A DNA stretch of 64,000 nucleotides, from NCBI GenBank assembly GCA_016801845.1, contig CM028922.1, positions 10,007,001 through 10,071,000 on the forward strand, given 5' to 3'. The position numbers and the translations under genes are program-made. Source of the stretch: Polydactylus sextarius. Lineage: Eukaryota; Chordata; Actinopteri; Polynemidae. How positions within the stretch are numbered: the first letter of the stretch is position 1; the number at the start of each line of letters is the position of its first letter. Shown piece after piece: positions 37,366-49,250 of the stretch. The notes beneath the pieces were generated by a model, which was not told where the DNA came from, made no database searches, and worked only from the letters and a program-made list of their open reading frames with translations.

Positions 37366-38237
37366 CTGTAAATATCGAAATAATCTGTTAATCGTGTTCT
37401 CAATGCTACACTCTATGCTGAACTTTGCATTCGCTTTATCCTCTATTGGTGTAATTACACACCTTTCAGCATATTTACATAGTGTCCTGAGTCATTAACA
37501 TTCACTTACCACGTGACCACAGAGTACACATGATACTGCTGCTGACTGATTCGATTTTCTGTCTGACAAACTGATACATTTGAAGTTTTGTTCTCAGCCC
37601 ATGTTCTGAAACTTGCCTATGCTGAGCAATTTCGGTTTGAGCCAGTTCAACCCTGTTGAACTCAGCGAAGAAGCAGTAATACTACTACTCATTCACATTT
37701 CTTCTGCTCCATGTGATGACAACACAGTCAAAACAAGTCTAAACAAGTTAAATCACCACCCATCATGCCCAGCAGGAGTTTTGGTGATATACTGATATTG
37801 ACAGTATCCTTTATATTTTAAAAATGAAATGCTGATATCATGTAAATAATACAACAGCCCTTAAATTATGCACATTTCTTCCCTTCTGTTGGGATACTGT
37901 AACTGTTGGTTCACTCTCGAACATGGTCATAAAATTCATAATAAAGTGCATAACAAAGAAAGTTTCCTACTGATATCATAAAAATAACTTTATGATGAAT
38001 TCTTTTGGCTATGATAATCTTGTTTTGTCATATCATGACAGCCCTTGTGTCACGGTTTGTTGTCAACGTCAGTCCACATCATGTCTACATACTGCTGTCA
38101 GCTTTAATCTTCAGCTGGAGTATGAGCATTGTCATCAGCAAGATGTTAGCTCTGTGGGTGTGACTGTATAATGGACGTGCTCAAAAATGAAAAAAAAAAA
38201 AAAAAAAAAAAAAACAGCAGCCCTAGATCAGATCCAT

Positions 38238-38942
38238 CATTAGTCTACGGAGCCCTTGAAGTGACATGAGAAAAAAAAAAAGATATACTGGGGACAAACA
38301 CTGACTATAGTTTTGCAAGATCTTGACTTTGATTTGTGAGATCTCGAGTTTCATTTGCAAATCCAACCCTGCATGTCGGTGTGTGAGTTTACAGTCTGCT
38401 GAAATTAGGTTGTAGTTCTTCATGTTACCAGCAGGAGTGAAACGAATGTGATCTCAAACATATCAACCTTTGCGTCATTCTTCTATAAATATACAGTTAA
38501 AAGATGTGAACACAACTTTCATGTCTGCTGTTGATGACAGCCAGAGCTTTTTGTCTATTTTGTGCATATATTTCTTTTCTTACTTTATGAATTAACTTCC
38601 AGGTCATTGTCAGAGAAACCACTGAAAGTGATCTCAGAATTGCCGGTTACGATATGTTTGTTACGGAAATGTCAACATGGATCCTCATTTCCACCACAAT
38701 GTGCCACCATCTGAAGATTGGTTTCACCTGCAAATTTTTTATATAGTCCAATTATCTGCTGCTGGTAACATAAAGAAACACAACCTAATTTCAGAGGACT
38801 GCTAAACTTTCACACTGACAGGCACTGTTGGATTTGCAAATGAAACTCAAGATCGACAATCTCGCAAAATTATAATCAGTGTTTGTCCCCAGTATATGTT
38901 TTTTTTCTCATGTCACTTTGGGGGCTCGGTACTGGTCCAATG
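38238..38942. repeat. Long inverted repeat (foldback element) in last MAO-like intron
   Basis: The left arm (38238-38434) and right arm (38759-38942) are imperfect reverse complements over about 185-197 bp, separated by about 324 bp. Matching blocks include GTGACATGAG, ACTGGGGACAAACACTGA, TTTCATTTGCAAATCCAAC, GAAATTAGGTTGT and TGTTACCAGCAG. A-rich runs flank both outer ends. It could be a foldback or long-TIR MITE; no transposase is inside and no target duplication could be fixed. The transcript of either strand would form a long imperfect hairpin. Confidence 0.85.
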
Positions 38943-40209
38943 ACAAAAACAGAAAAAAAAAAAAAAAAAAAACAAAACAAGCTTTTGGGGTGGACACTTG
39001 GAGAGTTAGAATCTGCCAGTGGATCCTGCTGCTGCTAATTGCTAGTTTCCCCAAGAGGTTGAAGACAATAGCTCAGTAGAGCTGAAGATGATGTATTATC
39101 ATCCCCTTTCAACAGTGGCATTGCAAAAACATGCCACTACCCATTCTCAAATGGAAACACCTTAGCAGAAAAGTCCCAATCCACAGAAACGAAAGTGGTG
39201 CAGAGTTATTTTATTTTTTATGTTTTTGTAGTCCGTCTCAAAACATCTATAGCTAAGAAGTAGGAACAGAATGTGAGCCTAGTGGATGAACAGGAGATAA
39301 ACCACCCCGCAGCACATATGTACCAGCTGGTGGATAAAAGACTAGTCAATGCTCTCTTTGTGCTGCTGGTTCAGCTCAAACGCAAAGGCCAATGCTCTAG
39401 GATACAGATGGTAGGGCTGGTCCGTTGGCTCCCATGGCCCCACTGATTGGAAGGGTGGTGTGGACCCAGAGCCCAACATGAACAATACGCTCTTTCTATT
39501 GTAGTCTTTCTGTGGCCTAATCCCTTCTGTTGAAGCCAGAGCAGTAGTGGGGATAAGAACAAAAGTATCAGACCTTATGAAAGATTCCTATTGTATCTTC
39601 TTCTCCACTGATAGATATTATTAACTATGTTGACATGTTCTGATTGAAAGGATGGGTTGTGTAACACTCTTAAGTGTTGCAGTGAGGTGAAGTGAGTGAG
39701 TCCTTCACAGTCTCTTTAGATAATGGTGATTCTCCATGGCAGGAAAATGTTAATATAGGCTGCACATAAGTGAGTAAACAAGTATCATTTAGTTGTTTGG
39801 TGGCTGTTTTTTTTATCCTTTCGCAGATCTGCAATATTAGTTTGTGTAAAAACCACCACGTAGAATCAGATGTATCAGCTCAGCTCATTGGGTTGCTGGG
39901 CAGCTGGCTTGAAAGCTAATGTGCTCATTAATTTCCTGTTCAAAGGATATAGTACATTTCTACTCATGTAGTCATTAGTCCAACATACTTGCGAAGAACC
40001 AAGGTTCTTCTGGAACTACATTAGCTTTCACTCAGCCAATCAGAGGAATGGGGACGGATTCCCTTTTAGCACCTTTAATCTGCCCAGTATCCTTGATGAT
40101 TAATTCATGTTGTCTAAACAGCTGAGTTAGAGACCTCAGTAGAAGACAAGCACACTCTGAACTTCATATAAACCCTTCTCTGATGTGGTGAAGCACGGCA
40201 TGACAATAA

Positions 40210-40380
40210 AATTCAGGACTGGTTCCAAGTAGTTTTGTTCCTGGGTTGGACTTAAACTGCCATCCACTTTCTCTCTCTCTCTACCCCCTTCCTGCCTCAC
40301 CTGTCTATCTACACTGTCACCATCAATAAGGGCAAGAACATGCAAAAAACAAAAATCCTTAAAAAAATAAATAAATATCG
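40210..40380 (+). mobile_element. SINE tail, copy 4 (partial)
   Basis: A CTTTCTCTCTCTCTCTACCC pyrimidine stretch is followed by CTTCCTGCCTCACCTGTC, ACACTGTCACCATCAATAAG, GGCAAGAACATGCAAAAAAC and an A-rich AAATAAATAAATA end. Only the tail part resembles the SINE; the tRNA-like head is not clear. Confidence 0.5.
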
Positions 40381-41459
40381 GAAGCTGCAACAAAAAGATG
40401 CTCAGAAGTTTATCCACCTTAACCATCGAGTGCCACAGCTCATCTCCTTTAAACTTTGTTGTCGTGGGTTTGTGTGCTCTCTGCATGCCGCTGTCAGTGC
40501 ACGTCAAAGATATTTCTGAAGAAAGAACCCCTCACTCTGGGAGGAAAAACTGAGTGTTTATTTAGTTGCAACACATCCAACAGTGTGAGACGTCTTCTTT
40601 CCTACCAGGTCGTGTCACATCACTGTCAGGGCTCGTGCTCTCTCTGCTGAACTTTTGTTTGTTTCATATTTTTGGAATTTTTGAACCATGACCTTCAGTA
40701 TTTGGACAAAGAATCTCTGGTGAGATAATGTAGTCTACAGCTATTATTTCACTGTCACCAATTAAACAGGCTGTTAAATATAATATAAGTATCAATTCAG
40801 ACTTAGTATAGGCAGATGCCAAACACTCAAGGACATGGATTTATAAAAAAAAAAAAAAAAGATAAAGAAAAAACATGTTTGTGCCATCCCTATTCAGAAG
40901 CATACTGATTGTTTGGTCCAGCTTTGTAGCAGATGCCACTTTAGGTGGCAGATAATCAGCAGAGTATCCAAGACCTTGAGACCACAGAGGCATTTTGGCA
41001 ACATGTCAACAAGCACAGTGTTAGTAATGCACACTAGCTGCACGGTGAGGTCTTAGGGGCATGATTGGTCTCTTCAAACTGAGTGCTGGAAAAAAATAAT
41101 TTGCTGGCATGTTTTCTACAGTTGCCTGACATTACCCCAATACTGTGTGTTATGACTCTGAATGGTGTAACATTATAAGATCCCAAGACCATTTACTGTA
41201 ACAAACAGCAGTGCCTCAGCTAGGAGAGCAGAGATCACTTCGATATACGAGTACAGATGATAGTGAAAAAGGAAAGCAATGAGTTCACCGCATATAGAAA
41301 TAGAAATATAACAGGCAGGATTAACAGAGAGAGAAATCAGTCAACACAACCATTACAGCAGCTTGCATAGCAGGTGGTGGTAAACAGTATAATGAGCAGT
41401 GGAATTATGATGAGAAAAGTGAGAGCTTGTCAGATTAAAAAGACCGCCTTGTGGCCTTG

Positions 41460-41487
41460 ATTGAACGTGATTGGTTTCACGTTCAAT
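41460..41487. repeat. Perfect hairpin, 11-bp stem
   Basis: ATTGAACGTGA and TCACGTTCAAT flank a 6-base loop. It is unlike the surrounding AT-rich intron in carrying two CACGTT/AACGTG cores. Confidence 0.8.
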
Positions 41488-41634
41488 TAGGTGTTTATAA
41501 GACAAAGGCTAAAGTGACACTGATCGACTGACAGCACCCCTGGCTGTACTTCCCCGTTGAAATAAACACAACGTCGTGTTTAAATTATAGCGTGTGTAAA
41601 TATGATGGTCGACCACTGAAAGTCTGCAACATGG

Positions 41635-42080
41635 GTGATTCCAGAAATACACAAGTGTGAGATTAGTCTCCCACTCAAATCTCTCAAATCTCCAGTCCCT
41701 CTGAGCAAGTGGGACATCAATTTGACCTCAGCTGTATACAAATTGTTCTGCTGTGTTCGGTTTAATCATGTTTCCCAACGGGCCAAGTCAAATAATATGA
41801 TAGCAGATGAACAAAACGGATTTAGAAAGAAACTGGTTCTCATTGTCAACATTAAGCACAACAAACACACAACAACTCCTGGAAGAATCCAGGTTTTTTT
41901 TTGTTCTGTCGTTGACCTTTCTCAAGCATTTGATCAAACTTGACTACAGGATTCTGGGAAAACACTGGTGTTATTTGTTCTCAAATATAATTAAAACCTT
42001 CCGGTCTGTATATTCAAATAAGAAATGTTGCCCAATCTGACAGATTAAATCTTATTCAATACTCAGGAGACAGTAGAATG
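41635..42080 (+). mobile_element. LINE reverse-transcriptase relic
   Basis: The open frame at 41635-41943 encodes ADEQNGFRKKLVLIVNIKH and then VVDLSQAFDQT. These correspond to the (A/P)DEQ(N/C)GFRKxR and F(I/V)DLxKAFD motifs of non-LTR reverse transcriptases; the AFD is the RT catalytic block A. Another frame continues with LDYRILGKH and SVYSNKKCC, resembling the family's LLYKL...SLYSNxxCC. The frame change and missing blocks show it is a fragment. It differs from the LINE at 42760. Confidence 0.65.
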
Positions 42081-42759
42081 CAATTTATCCATATCTCTTC
42101 TTTCTTCTATGAATAGTTTTTTTTTATCTGACAATCAGTGCTAAAAAAAAAATATAAAAGTGTTTATATTTGTCCTCATCATGACCTAACTGATATATGA
42201 CACAATCATCTTGTTTGCTGGGAACAGTTCTCTGAACTGTTGCTGATAAAGTCCCTGGAAGTGTTTGTGTGGTGAATAGCATTGCCAGCTCTTGGTATGA
42301 ATTGTGGATTGATATGTGGGGATGTTCAGTGTGAAAGTGAATGAATTCCTCTGACACTTCCTCACATAATGTCTGTGTATTTCCAAAGGCTGCGTGTTCC
42401 CTGGGGGTATAACTGGTGCTACAGACTACAATTCATAATTTTATGTTTTTCCTCATAATTGTTCGAAACCAGAAAAAAACCTAACTGTTTTATGCACACT
42501 ACCGGAATGTGTTCTGGATTCTATTAAACAGTGGGTGAAGACGGGGTCCTCCCTTGTGTTGCGGGATTCAACAGGAGTGAGTTATAATAGAAGAGAAAGA
42601 TATTTTCTCTTATCTGCTTTTCCCTTGGTGCCAGACGCTTCTTCCCATTTGCTTCTTGCTTGCATTTCTATCACTTTGTCTTTGTAATGCCTTTACTTGA
42701 GGAAAGAGGAGAGACAAATTTGTTTTATTAGACTGTCCTGAAATAAACAGATGTTTCAC

Positions 42760-43450
42760 TTCTGGCGTTGTGGCACTCGGTCTTCTTGATTAGAGGAAGT
42801 TGTTGCAGGTTGGGGATGAGTTTCTGCTCCAAGCAAAGGAGTTCAACAGTCTCAGGGGTCTTGTTCATAAGTGAGGGTACGATGGAGCAGGAGGTTGATA
42901 GATGACTCGGTGCAGCGTCAGCAGGTGTTGTACCAGAACGTCGTGGTTATGAGGGAAATGAGCTGGAAGGCGAAGTCACAATTTACCACTCGGTCTTCAT
43001 TACAGCTCTCACCTATGGTCATGAGCTTTGAGTAGTGACCAAACGAATGAAATTGCAGATACAAACAGTTGAAATGAGTTTCCTGCATAGTGTGGCTGGA
43101 GCCTTTAAGATAGGGTGACGAGCTTGGGCATCCAGGAGGAGTTTGGAGTAGAACTGCATCACATAAAATAAAAATAGCCAGCTGAGGTATTTCGAGCAAC
43201 CGATTAAGATGCCATCTGAGTTTGTCACAGTGGAGGTTTTCCACGCACGTCTGAGACCTTGACATAGAACTAGAAAATGCTGGAGAGTTTATATATCTCA
43301 TCTAGTCTAGGAATGTATCGGAATCCCACAGGAGGCAATGGAAAGTGTCGCTGGGGAGAGGGACCTTACTTGGCCTTTTACCACTGTGACCTGACCCCAA
43401 ATAAGCACTTGAAAATGGAGGGATGGATAGAGGCATATGTGCCAGCTGTG
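42760..43450 (+). mobile_element. Non-LTR LINE, 5'-truncated end of ORF2
   Basis: The sequence follows the C-terminal ORF2 and 3' end of a very common fish LINE. It has a GGGGATGAGTTTCTGCTCC stretch, then CTCACCTATGGTCATGAGCTT, AATGAGTTTCCTGCATAGTG and GATAGGGTGACGAGCTTGG, and ends with GCACTTGAAAATGGAGGGATGG before a short GATGGATAG tail. Multiple frameshifts and stops make it dead. The L2 and RTE/Rex lineages share this kind of tail, and I cannot decide between them by eye. It is inserted in the last MAO-like intron, opposite to the gene. Confidence 0.82.
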
Positions 43451-44919
43451 TGGCTTGTGCCTGCTCATTAGATTTGCTCTGTTTGATGTAATTATGTGGA
43501 CTTGTAGTCACAGGGCCCCGAGTTAAAGGCCCTGTGAGTACAAGACAGAATTGTCAGTCATTCCTGCTTTAAAAATTATTGAACTTTAGTCTTGAATACT
43601 GAGCTGACTAAGCTGAGCTAGAAACTTAAGCACCAATGCAATCATCAGGTATTACCCATAAGAAGCACAATCCAGTAAAATGTTATCAGGATATTATAAC
43701 TACTTGTTTAATCGCATGTGAAGCTCCCTGCAGAGCCTGATTCCAGTGTTTCAGGAAGAGCAGTGGAGCTGCTGCTAAGAAGAGAGAACCAATTGGCTTT
43801 TCCTGAAATGGCTCAGATAACAGGTCCATTGTAATTCACTGATTCTTGAGAGCTGAGACAAAATGTGTCCTACAGAGAAAAGACTAATTTCTATTTCAAA
43901 ATCAAGAAATTTATCATGATTTACATACTTACTTTGCTTAAATGTATGGCCTGTGGTTAAAAGGCCCATGTTGTCCTCAGCCAGAGTCACAATGTTAATC
44001 AGCCCCAAAAACCTTTAAAAACCTCTAAACTGTGACATAAATATATGTCAAATTAAAAAGCAGGATTAGAAATATATAAAACAATGCATGAAGTGAACAT
44101 CAAACATCATCAGATATTTTTATTAACCTCATTAAATCAGGCAATAGATTGGTCAGCTCTATCCCTGAGGAGCTCTTTTCATCTGGCTGTGCTGAATGCA
44201 ACACTACCACACACACTCTGGTAAGTTTGAAACTTTTTGATATTTCAAACAAATAAGATCAATATTTCTGTCATCACAGATTGAGCACGTCAGCGCCGTC
44301 TCTTTGTGATAAGTTTTTTGAACCATAGTGGACTGAATTTAAGTATTTTAGTGAGAATACTTGCCATGTAAGGTGATAGAGTTGACAAATCCACATATAA
44401 CCTCATAATGTGTTAATATAATATAATTTTTTTAATTTTGTGAAGGATTCAAATGTTACTTCAGGGTTTTATTTACACATAAATGGCCATATATAGCACA
44501 ACCTAAATAATTTAACCATATTGTTTGACCTACACTTCTAACTTGTAGACCATGGGCAGGCTTTGGTCTGTCACTTCCAACATTTATTAAAAAAAGCCAG
44601 GGTGTAGATTTTTTTTTCATGCTTATGACTATTAGGCTATAATCAATTTCTGCCAAATCTATGACATTTATTTTATTTACCTTATAGGATCCACTACAGA
44701 CAACTATCCTGCTTTTGCAGTGAAATGTTGGTTCGCTAGTGCTTCAGCCCAGCTACCGTCTATTTCCATGGCTACCCAGAGGAACAACAGAGTGATACAG
44801 TGAAGGAAAGAAACTACAGACCTCTGGCCATGTTGATGAAAGAGATGGAAAAACAAATGTAAGAGGAGATGGAAGATGTGATGGAGGAGTAGTGGGATGA
44901 GGAGTCTCTGACAGGTCCT

Positions 44920-45129
44920 GTGGGTACTGTGACAGTAACAACTGTGAACAGTGTTAACAATGGAGACTGGTTAGCAGTAGTATATGATGACTGGTGGCTA
45001 GCCAAGAGCATTGATGTGGTTATTGTGCATCAAGACATGAAAGTAGAGATTCTGCATCCCCATGGTCCAACTACAAAGGTTCAACCCAAGTCTAAGTCTA
45101 ATTTTCAAACACTGTTTTCCAGACCTTGA
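44920..45129 (+). pseudogene. Transposon-linked domain remnant
   Basis: The open frame encodes NNGDWLAVVYDDWWLAKSID and then VEILHPHGPTTK. The pattern (W-x-A-V-x-Y-D-D-x-W-(W/Y) followed by (V/F)-x-F-L-H-P-x-G-P) resembles a small domain I recall from fish transposon-associated or domesticated proteins. Upstream stops and the absence of a clear splice site argue that it is a dead fragment. Sequence after it (45120-45180, GAAAATTCTGGAATTTTGTG) is also repeat-like. Confidence 0.35.
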
Positions 45130-48059
45130 AAATTCTGGAATTTTGTGTAAAAGTCTTAATAAAGTATTGGGAAAAAGTAGTCAAATTTCAGAGTATGTTC
45201 AATAATCTTGTCAAATAATAAATGCATTAGGAAAAAGCATATAAAAATGTTTAGAATTTGCTACCTGGTCACTTGTACTGATAATATTCGTCTTTGCTGA
45301 ATTTGGCTCCTTAGTTTCCCACACAAGGATCAATGAAACTCGCTCACAATGTCTTCTGGCTAGTCTGTGGATCATGTTTTTGAGTGGACACAGTCACATA
45401 CGTAGCTAGCCCAGTTCTATCTGCTGAAATGGGTTGTTGCGTTTTCTCAAACTTATGGCTCCAACCTGGGCCAGTTCTAGAGGGTTACTGACAGGAGCAA
45501 TTGTGCCCGGGCCAGGTATAAAGAGGGGCCCAAAAAAAAAAAAAAAAAAAAATCAAATAAATAAAGATAAAATAAAAATATAGATTTCTTTATGATCCTG
45601 CTTTAAGTGTATTAAGTGTATCTCACTTGACAGCACAAGGGGCTTCTATATCTTTGCTTCTGGCAATCTCCGTATTAGCTGATAACGATTTATCTTTTAA
45701 AAAATGTATCAAAAATCCCCCTTCATCCCAATGGGAGTAATCAGCAAGGCTCAAGACGTGAGATGTGAGAAGTCCAACAGAAAAGCAAATTTTGTGCTAA
45801 AAACATGAACGTTGTCAGCATGGGAGAGGACTGGTGAGACATCTCCAAAGCAAGAAACACTCAAATCTGGCTGTCGGTGCACTGAGATCAATGGCAGAAT
45901 GAATTACGCATTTATTCATTCATACTTTTACCAAAGTGAACTTTTCTGCTAAACACAACAAGTAAAATATCAAACAAAAAAATAGGTAGCAATTATAAAA
46001 GTATGTGAAAATCATGGTTTTGTGGAAAACAATATTGGTTTTGAAAAAGTCTAGAATTTATATTTGGAAAAAGAACAAGCATTCTGTTTTGAGGAATGTC
46101 AATTTAAGATCAGTATGAAGTGGCAGTAACACACACACGAACACATCTCCTCCACCCACATATAGATGCCAGTTTAAAAAAGAAAATCATGATGAACATA
46201 AATAAATGAAGATAAATGAATAACCATATATTGTAAATTGTTAATTGTTAATTCTTCATCTATTGTCAGCTCCATCAATTTAAAAACACTTTTGTTCATG
46301 TTTTGTCAACACTCTCAGCTCATAATTGTTGTGATAGTTTTTGAAAGAAAATGGTTTTTATTTCTTCAGTTTATGTTGTTTATGTAATAAAGGACCATCT
46401 GATCTACATCCCCTTATTTCTTAATTGTTTAAGGAATTGTTTTTTATTATATTGAAATTAAAAAACAGAGTTTGCAGAAGAGTATAAAATCAAAACTTAA
46501 GTTTCCATGTTAAATTTTATTACATATCAGAGTAACTAAACCCTATTACAACATATTTCAGAACGTTAGATTATTGTTAAAAATTGTATACTTTAGTGTG
46601 TCTGACAGAGTTGGCAAAATTAAGTTCATAAAGCTGCTTATTTGTCCAAAAATTGTTTTTGTTTATATATATATATAGTAAACATGTTAAATATTATTAT
46701 ATTATATATTATATATTATTAGTTAACCCCAATGAATACAGTGTGATTTTAAAAAAATGAAAACCTGTTTTTCCCAACTCTCAAGAATCAGTGAATTATA
46801 ATAGTTAGTATAATCCCAGTGTGTTTTAAACCATTACACATTGTTAAAAGACATTAAAGTTGCTCTTTTTTTTACCCAGCATGCCATAGGTTGAATGGAC
46901 TAATCCTTCTCTGTTGGCAGTAATACTCTAAACTATGCGATGAGCAGCACAAACAACCTTTTTTTTATTCAGTATCCAACTAATCTGACTCGTGTCGTTG
47001 CGGTTTTTACTCTCCATGCAGCTGGAGCTGTTAACTTAGTAAAGGACAAACCCAATGGGGTCTTTTTTATTCATAGTTCTTGGCAGCTTTTCGTTCTTCG
47101 TACTTATTTGTTTCTCTGCTCTCTCTCTCTGTCACCAACGCAGAACTGAGAGGGGAGAGCTTCTGTGCAGTAATCCCACATACTGACCACTGAGGCATAA
47201 TATCCACCTAGGATAATTACTGTAATTATAAAAACTACACTGTGGTCAGTGCTGGGATTCTTACTATCCCAAATTAAATCCCATAATCCACCAGACGCTA
47301 CTGGAATCTGTCATGCTGTTAAACACAATACCTTTCAAACACAAGCCGCATGTCAAGTGAGCATGGCCTTGCCTTCATTACGTGTGCTGTATTAGTGTCA
47401 AGGTTGCAGGACGTCCTTGAGGATCCATTTCCTATATGGGGTAGGAATGTGGATGAGGGTTGCCGCCCCACGTTTGTGTTCGAGTCATGTTATGTAATGG
47501 GCTCCCTCTGCTCCCCGTGGACTTAACGTCATTATGGAGATGAATTACCTGGATCCCCCGTCCCCACATTTCGCTCGCTTGCGTTCGGCTTTGTGCATCT
47601 CTGAACAGGCCATTAGAAATGGATTATGGGACATTTTCCCATGAGAACACCACTCCTGATGACCTCTTGCCATTTCGTTAGAACTGGACTAATATGTATC
47701 AGCGAAGGCATAATCACTCCCACGACTCATGTCAATGATCTGTCTGCACTGTGTGCTGGTGAGTTACGAGTGGTTGGCAGGGTGAACTGCAGACATTGGT
47801 TTCCATGGTATGAAAATGGCAAAGACATCCAGCAGCCACAGGCCACATCTCTCATACTGTCATCTATTGTGCCATTTACTTACATCTGAACTCTAAATTT
47901 GGCTCTTGAGAAGATTTATGTCAAAGATGTAGAAACCGGTCATGCTGGCGTAATCCTCTACACCCCTCTACATAACAATTTGTTTTGGTGAGAACACAGA
48001 AGAAGGTAGCTTTTGTATACAGGGAGAGGGAGAGTATTTGTCACCGGTGGTGTGATTAC

Positions 48060-48160
48060 CTGCCACAGGGCCTCCTCAGGCTAGGGTGGTAATATGTTAG
48101 CGAACCTGGTGCCATGACATTAACAGGGCAGCCCCCGCTGTATTCCTCCTTAGCCCAGTC
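48060..48160 (-). CDS. MAO-like exon D (covalent FAD cysteine)
   Basis: This 101-bp exon encodes 33 residues plus two bases of an Arg codon: DWAKEEYSGGCPVNVMAPGS through SLRRPCG. The acceptor is gctttgcag and the donor is CAG|gtaatc. The YSGGC motif contains the cysteine that forms the 8-alpha-thioether to FAD (Cys397 in MAO-B, Cys406 in MAO-A). Trp388 and Tyr393 equivalents are present. The residue after the cysteine is Tyr in known vertebrate MAOs, where it is half of the aromatic cage facing the substrate; here it is Pro. The following (T/Y)FPPGxxTQ(Y/F)GR is also changed, to VMAPGSLTYYHPS. Confidence 0.94.
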
Positions 48161-48774
48161 CTGCAAAGCAGAAAAGTGAAATGACTCTATTTTTGTTTAA
48201 TGTCACAAAACAGTAGAAATGCAACACTTTGAATCAACAAAAATGATCCCGGAAGGCAATTCCCAACTTCAATCTTGTTCGGTTTAACGTAACAGCACGA
48301 GTCATGAAAACAACAATCAACATGAAGCAGAGGGTTTTTCAAAAGTTTGACAATGTAGGAAACATTTGAGACACTGTATTGTGAACAGACCCATGGATTC
48401 ACAAATGACTATCACTGGAAAGATGTGATGATTCTCTTACAAGTTCTGGAGTTAAAACAGCCTCTAAGTAGATGGATGTTGGATGTTTATTCATTATAGA
48501 CATGGGATATAATGATATTCTCCAGAAGTGCAAGTCACACTGAATGTGAAAATATGTATGACCGCATTAAAGAATATGAATTTTACCACCAACTGCTGCA
48601 GTCAGTTGGTAAGGTTTGTAAAGGACCACAGTTGCCTCCTTTAGCAGTGTTTTAAAGTCTGGAAAGACTTGTTAAATCAATGGATCAAACTAACAAACAA
48701 ATTTAGTGCATGCCTCTGTAAACAATCGTACAACATAACAACCATATTGAAAGGATAATTAGGTTGGGCTTCCA

Positions 48775-49250
48775 TTTGTCTGTTCATCTGTGTCATTTTT
48801 GGGGAATGTCTTATCTCAAAAAAAAAAAATGCCTTGAAAGATTCCTTTCACATTTGACACAAAAATCCACTTAGACTCAAGAAATGAACATCAGATTTCA
48901 CACAAAACATTACATGTTGTTGGCCCTTTGAATGTGATATCTCAAAACCAATTACAGCAAATGTCTCCACATTTTGCACAAATGTTTATTGAGAATCAAG
49001 AACGAATCGATTTGTTCTCCTCAAATCTCTTTGACCAGAAAGGTGTCAGACCATGACACTATGTTTTTAGCCTCTAAAATGTGATCTAGAGGTGATGCAC
49101 TGAAGATGTGAAGATCACCTCAAGGGAATCACAACAAATCTGGCAGAAACATTCACTTAAGACTCAAGGATGAAGTCATTTGATTTTGATGGACAGTGGT
49201 CAAGGTCACTGTGACTACACATAACACGTTTTGGCAAGAACTTGTGAATT
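48775..49250 (+). repeat. AGGTCA-bearing dispersed repeat, copy 5 (several units)
   Basis: Three degenerate units are visible, with ACATTTGACACAAAAATCC, ACATTTTGCACAAATG and AATCTGGCAGAAACATTC as the recurring central phrase. The last ends GTGGTCAAGGTCACTGTGAC. It lies in the exon C-D intron of the MAO-like gene. Confidence 0.65.

Larger units (their letters stand above)
37366..48059 (-). other. Last intron of the MAO-like gene (10.7 kb)
   Basis: The donor is at 48059/48058 and the acceptor ends at 37366. The intron has collected a long inverted repeat (38238-38942), a SINE tail (about 40210-40380), a LINE reverse-transcriptase relic (41635-42080), a 5'-truncated LINE end (42760-43450) and a transposon-linked ORF (44920-45129). 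Between 46850 and 47880 it holds non-repetitive, moderately GC-balanced sequence that could contain conserved non-coding elements. No other exon was recognised on either strand. Confidence 0.8.

Noticed and set aside
37141..37498. Plus-strand open frames of 60-108 codons opposite the last MAO-like exon
   Set aside because: They are antisense shadows of exon E, whose minus-strand reading has clear homology.
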